Of a DNA stretch of 64,000 bases, positions 55,517-64,000 are shown piece after piece (the stretch's first letter is position 1; each line of letters begins with the position of its first letter). The stretch spans positions 245,876,501 through 245,940,500 of the forward strand of contig NC_134137.1 of assembly GCF_033958435.1 (NCBI RefSeq), in the 5' to 3' direction. The position numbers and the translations under genes were made by a program. Origin of the DNA: Carettochelys insculpta. Its lineage: Eukaryota; Chordata; Testudines; Carettochelyidae. The notes under the pieces were generated by a model. The model was not told where the DNA came from. It saw only the letters and a list, made by a program, of their open reading frames with translations, and searched no databases.

Positions 55517-55843
55517 CAGGGGTGAGCAAAGTGCAAGGGTGGGACTCCTCAGGGGGCTGTGAAATTTCATAAGCGGAGCACAGCTCAATTGACTGCTCAT
55601 CTATCTTGTTAAAATGTTGAAATAGGTTAGTTTTTTATGTATGTGTATTCACATGTATATACCGATTAATAAACTTTTCATATTCTACAGACTTATTCTC
55701 TTACACATGCCAAAAGTTTTTTTTTCTTCATGTGAACATAACCAAAATTTCTATCAGTTTGAATTACATTAGACTGGATGGAGCTTCCTGTTAATTGCAA
55801 ATACAAAAAGTGGGGCACTGTGTAAAAATTTTACTCACCCCTG
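55517..55843. mobile_element. hAT nonautonomous element with 8-bp target duplication
   Basis: CAGGGGTGAGCAAAGT at the left and TTTTACTCACCCCTG at the right are inverted repeats. The 8-bp flanks are TTCTAGTT (55509-55516) and TTCCAGTT (55844-55851), one mismatch. 327 bp, AT-rich, noncoding. Confidence 0.9.
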
Positions 55844-55851
55844 TTCCAGTT

Positions 55852-56409
55852 GTTTTTTTGTTTTTTTTTTAAGCCAAACCCCTGGAAGTAGGTGATTCAG
55901 AACTGTAAGTGTGGAAGGGTTTGTTGTTTTTAAACTGTTTCTGTAGAGCATGTTTGGAAAGGCACTTGAAAAGTCAGGCATTGGTGGGTGGGAGAAACTT
56001 GCTCTTATCCAGTCTTGCGATATTGCCACTTCTGATTACCCAAAGTTGGCCTGTCATGAAATGGCATGATTACAGAGAACACCAGCAATAAGAAAAGATG
56101 TAGAAGGAACAGCATATCGTTAATCATTCTCAAGTGAAAATGCTGTTAAAGAAATCCTGTAACTGCCAATAGTTAATCTGATAGCTAAGTCTTGAAGTTG
56201 TTTGCCAAACAACAAAATACACGACAGTCGAACCAGACTCTTTGTTGTATGTTTGGCTATATCTATTCTCTGATCAGTGTGCAAAACTCCATTTTGGATT
56301 TTTCTGTAGGATTCTTCTTCAATTCCAATAACAAGCTACTGCAAGTTTTAGTGGGTGCATTCCTTTTTCATTCAACCTTGAGAGGAATATACTAGAATTC
56401 AAAGAATTA
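55852..56409. other. No gene recognised
   Basis: Unassigned AT-rich DNA. Confidence 0.45.
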
Positions 56410-56421
56410 TAGAAATTGAGA

Positions 56422-56705
56422 CAGCAACGAAGGGTCCTGTGGCACCTTATAGACTAACAGAAAAGTTTTGAGCATGAGCTTTCGTGAGCACAGACTCACT
56501 TCATCAGATGCTGGTCATGGAAATCTGCAGTGCCAGGTATATATCATTTATACCTGGCCCTGCAGATTTCCAAGACCAGCATCTGATGAAGTGAGTCTGT
56601 GCTCCTGCAAGCTCATGCTCAAAACTTTTCTGTTAATCTATAAGGTGCCACAGAACCCTTCATTGCTGTTACAGATCCAGACTAACACGGCTACCCCTCC
56701 GATAT
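56422..56705. mobile_element. PLE-tail snap-back element with 12-bp target duplication
   Basis: 284 bp made of two inverted PLE tails. Left arm: CAGCAACGAAGGGTCCTGTG, GCACCTTATAGACTAACAG, TTTTGAGCATGAGCTTTCG, CACTTCATCAGATGCTGG. Right arm inverted: CCAGCATCTGATGAAGTG, AGCTCATGCTCAAAAC, CTATAAGGTGCCACAG. The centre (about 56519-56572) is itself a near-perfect palindrome around GCCAGGTATA / TATACCTGGC. The right arm extends 40 bp further (CCAGACTAACACGGCTACCC). TAGAAATTGAGA is present at 56410-56421 and 56706-56717. This is a single insertion event, not two independent ones. Confidence 0.92.
56470..56507 (-). ncRNA. Hammerhead ribozyme core, apparently complete minimal form
   Basis: Read on the minus strand: CTGATGA (56501-56507); A then stem II GTGAG/CTCAC with loop TCTGTG (56484-56500); GAAA (56480-56483); stem III AGC/GCT closed by loop TCAT (56471-56480); and the cleavage-site nucleotide C at 56470 in the triplet CUC. 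All invariant core bases of the hammerhead are present. The short stem III with a 4-base loop is typical of the type I motifs described in Penelope-like elements. The sister arm on the plus strand (56583-56620) keeps CTGATGA but has GCAA in place of GAAA and a broken stem II. Stem I pairing is not convincing in this isolated copy. Confidence 0.7.
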
Positions 56706-56717
56706 TAGAAATTGAGA

Positions 56718-57192
56718 AACATTCTAGTACACAGACACATTTCCACTTAACACATTAGAGTAGTTGTTAAGAATAATTTATCCTTCATCCCTGTAAAGAT
56801 ATGAGCCCTTCAAAGCTAGCTGGGTTAAAGAGACCTGGTATGATTTTTCTGAGTAAAGCACTTTTATGGCACATACCAAACCTTTAGTGTTCACAGACTG
56901 TGTCATTTGCTCATGGAACAGTGTATTGCTTTAGAAAAATTCTACATGTTTTTGGATGCATGTCTTCAAACTCTTCTCGACCAGAAAGATTACTGAAATG
57001 TGTTCCTCTAGAAGGAAACAACTTGAGGAAGAAGAATATTTTCTTTATGTAACTTGAAGGAAAATGCTTGCCACATCACTTCTTTCTTTTAAAGAAGTTT
57101 GAAATAGGTCAGGGATTTTGAGCGCAAAAAGTAAAATTTTCCAAAGTGCCTAAGTCTCATTTTCAAAATTGACATAACTATACAAGTGTCAC
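56718..57192. other. No gene recognised
   Basis: About 475 bases; contains AAGTGCCTAAGTCTCATTTT at 57145 which resembles AGTGCCTAAGTCACTTCTGA at 61214, suggesting an old dispersed repeat on both sides of the following element. Confidence 0.4.
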
Positions 57193-57629
57193 TGAGGGTG
57201 CGTCTACACTAGCCGGCTACTTCAAAGTAGCCGGCACATCGTCAAAATAGCATGCGTCGTGTCTACACGCGCTGGGTGCTATTTCGATGTTGAAATTGAC
57301 GTTAGGCGGCGAGACGTCAAAATCGCTATTCCTATCCAAAGATGGGAATAGTGCCCTACTTCAACATTCAACATTGAAGTAGGGTGTGTGTAGACGATCT
57401 GCATGCTGCTACTTTGAAATAGTGGGGTCCTCCATGTTGGCAATCAGCTGAGGGGTTGAGACATGCTGTCCAGCCCCTGTGGGGCTCTATGGTCCCTGAG
57501 CACAGCGGCCCTTAAAGCACCACGGACCTGCATTTCCTGTGGCAGGAAGCTGAGAGCATGCAGGCAGCAGCACATGTACGTGCTAGTCCTGCACGCCCTC
57601 TACAGACCCCAAACATCCCACCCAGCACC

Positions 57630-59098
57630 ATGGCATTGAGACAGCTCCCAGAGCGTCCCCAGGGGTTCCCCCCTGAGGGGACCCAGGCACCCCCGGCAGC
57701 CAAACGGGGCCAAAAAGAGTTGGGGCCCCTTCTGGTCGGAGGCTGAGCTCTGAGACATGCTGGGGCTCTGGGGTGAAGAGGAGGTGCTCCACGTGATGGG
57801 GAGCAAGTGGCGGAATGCAGAAACGTTTGCCCGACTGGCTGAGGGCCTGGCCGCCTGGGGTCACCCTGCCTGCACTCCAGATCATGTCCGGATCAAAGTG
57901 AAGGAGTTGCAGCAGGGTTACGCAGACAGCTGGTCTCGGGACGCCTCTAACGCTTGCCCCTATTACAGGGAGCTCAGGGCCATCCTGGGCCCCCGGAACA
58001 TCTCCTCCCCCCCGGCCACCGTTGACACTGGGCCGACAAGCCCCAGCAGGCCTTGGAGCCAGAGTCTGGCCCAGAGGCCAGCCCCACACCCCAGGGGCCC
58101 ACCTGAGGATGGTGGAGGAGGGGTCCAGCAGCGAGGAGGGGGGCTCCTCATAGACCTCCCCTCCCGGAGCACCAGCTGGGCATCCACCCACTGGGGTTCC
58201 CCCGACTGTGGCAATGGATGGTCAGGTATGTACCCCACAGGGCACACACCCCCGGGCCACGGGGCGGGGGCACCAGACATGACCGGGAGCCTCACCCACC
58301 CCCAACAGACCCTGACTGCAACTGCCCAGCCACAGCACAGTCCCAGGATAGCGGCATGGCCATCAGTGCCCGTCAGCACCCACACCCATGGACAACACTG
58401 TGCCCTAACCTCGGGGGCGAGGGGACCATGCAATGGGGACACCCAACAGGGACATCACGCCCACCAACAGGGACAGAGACCCAGCACCCAAGGGGGGTAG
58501 GGGGGAATGGGCCACAGGCCAGGGCACAGTACTAACAGCCTTCCCCTCCCTCTCTCCCTCTCCACATCTGCACCATCTGCGGCCCCAGGCATCCAGGCAC
58601 CCTCTGCCGGACCCAGGGGATGGCCCCCATGGACCCCAGCTCCTGGTGGCTCTCTGGCAGCAGATGGAGGTGGCCGAGGAGAGACTGAGTGTCGACCGCG
58701 ATGAGTGTACCCAGAGCTGGGCAGCGTGGCAGGAATTCATGGGGTTATTCTGGGACATAGCCGGGTCAATCCAGGAGGCTGTCGCCCAGCTCCTGCCCCC
58801 TGTTGCCCCCCAATGCCTCCCTCCCTGCTGCTCCACCCGATACCCACCTGCCGCACCATCTGCCATGCTGCCTGCCTTGCCGCCTGGTGCCCCATCTGCT
58901 GCGCTGCTTGCTGTGCCGCCTGCCAGCCCCCCAGGACCGGAGCCCACTGGGGCTGAAGACTGGCCAGTGAAGGCATCCAAGCCATACCTGCCAGTCCTCA
59001 GGGCCCTCAGCCAGCCACGCTGGGGACCGCGGACGAGGAGGGGGGTTGTGACCCGTACCCGCCGGGGGTCGTGCCCCTCTACACCCACCCCAGAGTGA
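57630..59098 (+). pseudogene. Decayed Harbinger Myb-like gene
   Basis: ATG at 57630 followed by ALRQLPERPQGFPPEGTQ, comparable to the intact protein's start. Near 57720 one base is lost relative to the intact copy, and TGA at about 57748-57750 stands where the intact gene has CGG. After that the frame reads MLGLWGEEEVLHVMGSKWRN, VRIKVKELQQGYADSWSRD and CPYYRELRAILGPRN (57757-57999). Exon 2 begins near 58585 after a CT-rich tract and CCCAG. It reads LLVALWQQMEVAEERLS, then AWQEFMGLFWDIAGSIQ, ending at 59098. The 58205-58585 interval corresponds to the intron and starts at GGTATGTACC. Domain order matches the intact gene. Confidence 0.85.
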
Positions 59099-59318
59099 TG
59101 GGCCAATGGTTGAGCCATCTGCTGGGCCCCCATTTGTATATAGTTGTCCTCCTTTGTATAGTGGTTGCAGTTTTGGTTGTGCACATAACAGTTACCAGTT
59201 TTCAATAATTCAGTTTTGTTTTCCAAAGAACCTGAGACGTGTGCTTGTTGGGGGGATGGTGTGTGGGCGGTGTGCAGGCAGTGTGCGGGAGGCCCTCTGG
59301 GGAAGGCCAGGGAGGTGC

Positions 59319-60714
59319 TCAGGGGTCTCCCTGATCAAAATGGGCCCACAGGGCCTCGTGGACCCATATCGCCTCGTGATGGGCCTGGTGACTGGTTGTG
59401 GTGGCTGGCTGGGGGAAGCCTGTGCCAGTGTCGACTGCCCACCCCTGGACGAAGGCCTCCCCCTTGCTCTCGACAATGTAGAGTGTGCAGCATGTGCCCA
59501 CAACCTGGGGGATATTCTGGAGACCTAAGCCCAGGCGGGCAAGGAGGCACCGCCAGCGGCCCTTCAGGCAGACGAAGGTCCTCTCCACCACCTGGCGGGC
59601 ATGGTTCAGGCAGGCGTTGAACCACTCCTGGCTGGTGTTGAGGTAGCCGGCATATGGGTGCATGAGCCAGGGCTGGAGGGGGTAGGCCGTGTCCACCATG
59701 AGGCAGAGGGGCACGGTGGTGTCCCCCCACAGGGATGTAGGTCCCTGCCTCCAGCCGGCGGAACAGGCCCGAGTTCCAGAAGACGCAGGCGTCATGTGTG
59801 CAGCCGGGCCAGCCCACGCAGACATCCTGGAAGCGGCCCCGGCTGGTGTCTACCATGGTGTGCAGGAACACGGAGTGGTAGCCCCTCCGGTTGATGTATC
59901 TTCTCCCGCTGTGGTCCGGGGTGCGGATGGGGATGTGGGTCCCATCCAGGGCCCTGAAGCAGTTTGGGAACTCCATGGCAGCAAATCCGGCGATGGCTGC
60001 ATCCAGGTCCCTGAGTCGGATGACCCTCTGCAGCAGCATGGCATTGAGCGCACGAACCACCTGTGGGGAGGGAACACAAGCGCCCATGAGGGTGTGCAGG
60101 GTGCCTCAGGGCTCTTCCCTCAGGCCCCCCTCCCTTGCACCTCCCCAGGTACCCCCCCCGCCCATCCCCTCCCTCCCTGGCACCCCTCCCTCCTCAGCTT
60201 TACACCCGGGCCCCCACCCCCCCCCGAGGGTGCGTGACCAGGCCTCCTTACCTCCATGACAATGGCCCTGACTGTGGCCTTTCCCACTCCAAACTGGTGT
60301 TCTACAGAGCGGTAGCTGCCTGGAGTGGCAGCTTCCACACGGCTATTGCAACCTTCCTCTCGACGGGGAGCGCGCACCGCATCTGGGTGTCCTGGTGCCT
60401 CAGTGCGGGGGTGAGCCACTGGCAGAGCTCCAGGAATGTCTGCCGGTGCATGCAGCAGTTCCGCAGCCACTGGTGGTCGTCCCGCATGACCAGCTGCTCC
60501 CACCACTCGGAGCTGGTGGGGTAGCTCCAGAGGCGGTGGAGCATCCAGTGGGGGAGGAAGAAGGGAGCCCAGTGGTCAGGGGTGTCCCTGTCTGCCCCCG
60601 GGAGGGCTCCTCTGCCAGGAGCTGCTGCACAGCCTCCTGTGCAGCATCTAGCAGGGCGCTTGCTCCCTGGGTGACTATGTGGAGGGCTTCCAGCTGCTGC
60701 TGCTGGGAGTCCAT
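59319..60714 (-). pseudogene. Decayed Harbinger transposase gene
   Basis: ATG at 60714 (MDSQQQQLEAL). Frameshift before LHRLWSYPTSSEWWEQLV (60302-60730 frame); another at WKL (about 60325), after which GSYRSVEHQFGVGKATVRAI is read in a third frame up to the splice donor near 60250. Exon 2 from about 60063: VVRALNAMLLQRVIRLRD, FPNCFRALDGTHIPIRTPDH, NRRGYHSVFLHTMVD, GCTHDACVF. A third frameshift near 59720 leads into TTVPLCLMVDTAYPLQPW, then ARQVVERTFVCLKGRWRCL to the stop at 59319. The DDE residues survive (RALDGT, VDTAYP, VVERTF) but the gene is dead. The intact copy shows only one of these positions as in-frame. Confidence 0.88.
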
Positions 60715-61089
60715 AGCTGCTGTGCGTCAATCTGCGAGAGTGTGGCTAGCACTCTGCAGACCTTGTGCTGTGCAGGCCAGGTGTGTCTGGGAGGGGCCCT
60801 TTAAAGGAACGGTTTGCTGTTGCCCTGGAAGGGCTAGTCCAGCCTCTGACCCCGTCCGCGGGCTTTCCTGGCGCCTTATTTCGATGGGGAGCGCTTGTGT
60901 GCGAGGACGCTCCGCATCTTCGTCTGGGGCGGCTCCTTTTGACATTCCCCGTCGCTACTTCAACGTTGCACGTCGACAGCACCAGCCCTGGAGGATGTGT
61001 AGGTGATACCCGTTGAAGTAGCCTATTTCGATGTTGTTACTTTGAAATAGGCTACTTTGACATAGTGCGCTAGTGTAGACATAGCCTGA

Positions 61090-64000
61090 AAGTCTGTTGG
61101 ACTTGAGGAAAATTTTCAAACAGCTAAATGATCTAGAAGTGCTAGTTCCATTTTAAGAAGTGACAACTTAGATGGGTAACTCACATTGATTTCAGTGAAG
61201 CTTGAGCTCTTAAGTGCCTAAGTCACTTCTGAAAATGGGGCTTAAGCATCTAAATCATGTAGATGCATTTAAAAATTTTATCCACCATCTTGTATTGGTG
61301 ATTGGCTCAATTTGTCATGCTCTGGCTTAACTTTTCTGAGGGATCTACTGAATCTGGCCACCTCCATTTTTGGGTGCACCATGTAAGACCCTTTAGTAGC
61401 CCAATCTTCTTCAAAAGAGTGTTGAGCATCTAAAACTCAGGCCTCTTAAAGTGTCTTGAATCGGGCACTCAAAATCACTAGTTATTTTTGAAAATGTTCT
61501 TTGAAACTAGGTCATGAGGGGGATTTTGAAAAGCGTACACCTGGCGCAATTCAGCATCCACCTAAATCAATGGGACTTTTGCCATTCCTTATAATGGGCA
61601 CAACATTAGGTTTGTGCTGAATGGTTTAGAAAAATCATACTGCACTGCTTCAAATCTAACAGAAACAGGAAAAGAGGTGATGGGCTTATACCTCATGCTG
61701 ACATAACAGTGGTAAATTGGAGGTTGATGCACTCTTAGGATCTGATTGAGAAGCTTTGCACAGATGCCCTCCCTTGAATGAACATTTTTTCTACACATCT
61801 ATGTTCTTTGAGAATTTGGATGTCAGATATCTCACAGTACTTCTCTGAGACTAAGGGTTAAACCTGTTGCCTTGACTGGCCTTTCTCAAATGTCCAGGGT
61901 CATCTGAGATCCTGAGTGCTGCATTCTTGTAATATTTGCTATACACTGTTAATAGGGCCTAAATCTTCATTGCCTTGCACCTTATCTGTTCATTTACACC
62001 CATGTAAAAATGAATCCAAAGCGCTAGCAGAACAGAACTATTACAAGTTTATGCCCTCCTCGTGTAAAATGAATACACGTGTTGCAGTAGAGAATCAAAT
62101 TTCTAATATCCAACTGATTTGCTTTGTAAAGGGCTGTGTGGTACTTGATACGTGAAATGTGCTATGCAAAAGCACATTCCATATTTAGAGAGAGAATGCA
62201 TTGAGGGAAAAGTGGAGCTGATATTTCTTTCTACTCTACAACTTGACTATTGCTTTGTGTGTTATTTTTCATGGATGAGTAAAGTAACTCAAGTTACCTG
62301 TCCATAGTCATGCCTAACCAGAGAGATATTTATTGTTTATCCTGTTTGCCTCAAGTTCTGCATTATACTTCTATCACTTCAGCTCCTTTTTATAAAAGCG
62401 GCATGGCAGCACTGCTGCTTAGATTTGCAAATGTGCAGAGTTTGTTTTTTAATACGCTTTTCTTTTATAGGCGAGTCTGGGTTTGTTTGGTTTTTTTTCC
62501 CCTGCAAAGGTGCTTTTACCTTTGCTTAGTGGAGATTTTTGAGTGACTTTCCAAGGACTAAAATGAAAACAAAAATCCAGGTGCTGGTTTATAATGCATC
62601 ACAGCCTGCTGACAGTTATTTTCACTCACTGGACAGTGTTTTGCATTCAGCTGACCAAATTCTGCCTTTGGATATGCTCACATCATTCCTACTGATGTCA
62701 AGAAGAAGTGTGCGCACACACACAAGAACTTCTGCTAAATAGGCCTGATCCTGCCACCTATGCACAGGCAAAATACCCAGGTGCACCCAGTAAGAAGAAT
62801 ATTATCTAGTTAGGAGAAAATCAGGAACCAGCAAGAGATGCAAGATGAGACAGAACAGGAAAGCTTACTAGCACAATAGAGGAATGCGGAAGAGTGATGC
62901 AGCTTAATGGGAGTGTGATGGGGTATACAAATGCCACTCTGGGATGGAAGACGTTAAAAGACTAGCTTGAGCTCAGCTAGCTCCAACCTTGCAGAGCATC
63001 CTAGTTAACAAGGGAGCAGCCAAGCTCAGAAGGAGGTGGAATGCAAACCTCCTGCCAGGCTCTTGAGATATGTTGCGGGGGGGTGGGGGGTGGAACCCAA
63101 GACTGTATGTTGAGCCCAACTGGGGCTAGTAGGATTTGGTTTCTCTTTATTCCCCTCTTTTCTTATCGGAGACATGAATCAACAGTAGGAAGTGGCCCAG
63201 GGAAGGTGGCTTGCAGGCCTACTCCCCTCCCAGAAGCCAGTTGCTGCTGACCTTCTTGGTGCCCTGGGTTGGAGCCTGGTTGAATGGGTGGTTCCAGTCT
63301 CCCCTGCATTGAGCAGATGCTAACCACTATGCTCCTCTTCCCTCAGAGGACCTCATGACAAGGAGGAATGCACTGATTTGAAAATGGAAGCAAAAACTAT
63401 TTGATTGCAAGCAAAGGGCCTGAGACTACAAGCTGAAGAGCACATGCATATGCAGCCCACAAGGTGATATATAGATTACATCCAGTACTACCTGTATGGT
63501 TCCAAAGATGTACTGATCGGTCCATAAGTTAGGAACCACTGAGCCAGTGGATCAAGGATCACCAGTCTGTGGGTCGCTTCTGCACATGTGGATACTAAAA
63601 AGGACTGTATTGCACAAATAGGGATGGGACATTTTCGAAGGCACACATAGGAAGTAGGCACTATTTGTGGCAGTGGGATACCTACCTTCTCTATGTACCT
63701 TTTGAAAATCACTTCCTAAATCGGTGACAATTTCTGGTAAGGATAAATGTTATAATATCATACAGAGATTTGGGGTTAAAACTTCAACTCCAAGAACAGT
63801 AGACTCCAGGCAGCCATTACATGTTATACTGCATGGCTATTTGTCATATCTGATGATGCCATGGCATCTTGTGTATTCTCTTGTAGCTGTAGAGTCTGAC
63901 TGCAAGGAGCAAGGTCAACATAAGTCACATAGGAATGTGTAGGCTCCCACTAAAAACTTGTGACATTTAGCCCTTTCTTTGAACTTTTTATTTTTGCATC
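61090..64000. other. No gene recognised
   Basis: About 2.9 kb of AT-rich DNA. A short stretch near 63520-63537 (AAGTTAGGAACCACTG) looks like the end of an old hAT element. A G-run lies near 63075-63090. Nothing else supported. Confidence 0.45.

Larger units (their letters stand above)
57196..61086. mobile_element. Decayed full-length PIF/Harbinger, opposite orientation
   Basis: GGGTGCGTCTACACTAGC and the right end (reverse complement GGCTATGTCTACACTAGC) are inverted repeats, flanked by TGA on both sides (57193-57195 and 61087-61089). The layout is that of 48309-52980 turned around: Myb-like gene on the plus strand first, transposase on the minus strand second. It is 3,891 bp. Both genes have frameshifts and stops. 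It is clearly the same family but a more diverged subfamily, since the ends match the common MITE ends better than those of the intact copy. Confidence 0.92.

Overview
The window is vertebrate nuclear DNA, most likely from a turtle. Another sauropsid, such as a crocodilian, is the main alternative. The evidence is the repeat content: several CR1 LINE copies (reverse transcriptase ending in a 3' part that starts 'gaacataagaac' on the other strand), many nonautonomous PIF/Harbinger-type elements that begin GGCTATGTCTACACTAG or similar, MIR-like CORE-SINEs, a GIY-YIG Penelope-like element (PLE), hAT nonautonomous elements and an RTE-like LINE. There are no operons or bacterial signals. I found no convincing exon of a host protein-coding gene. 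The only host regulatory candidate is a CpG-rich island at about 40.55-41.85 kb.

Layout. 1-10 kb: a Harbinger-type MITE, two CR1 copies (minus strand), and a cluster of nested MITEs, one of them split by a CR1. 10-25 kb: mostly old unique-looking DNA with a hAT element (perfect 8-bp target duplication), a TA-flanked mariner/pogo-like element, MIRs, an old CR1 split by a MITE, and a pair of related MITEs. 25.4-28 kb: a degraded PLE with GIY-YIG domain and a hammerhead-ribozyme-like core, plus a stray inverted PLE fragment. 28-34.7 kb: no recognisable gene. 34.7-37.5 kb: an RTE-like LINE and a CR1 that carries two younger insertions. 37.9-42.4 kb: several DNA elements, one being an internally deleted relative of the autonomous Harbinger, then the CpG island. 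44.9-48.1 kb: more MITEs and a CR1. 48.3-53.0 kb: a complete and apparently intact two-gene PIF/Harbinger transposon. 54.5-56.7 kb: a MITE, a hAT element and a PLE-derived inverted repeat. 57.2-61.1 kb: a second, decayed full-length Harbinger in the opposite orientation. 61.1-64 kb: nothing recognised.

How the parts work together. The 4.67-kb Harbinger (48309-52980) encodes two convergent genes: a DDE transposase (HARBI1-like) on the plus strand and a Myb/SANT-like DNA-binding protein on the minus strand. In this superfamily both proteins are needed for transposition. Each gene has a similar TTAAAG-containing promoter-like motif upstream of its start codon, and both ends carry dense TCGAA-containing palindromes. 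The same family is present as a decayed full-length copy (57196-61086) and as a 693-bp internal-deletion derivative (39462-40154), so autonomous, dead and MITE states can be compared within 22 kb. A second theme is short inverted (snap-back) copies of PLE 3' tails, at least five, two with clear target duplications; one preserves an apparently complete minimal hammerhead ribozyme core.

All assignments are by reading the sequence and recalling families. No database search was run, and boundaries marked approximate may be off by tens of bases.
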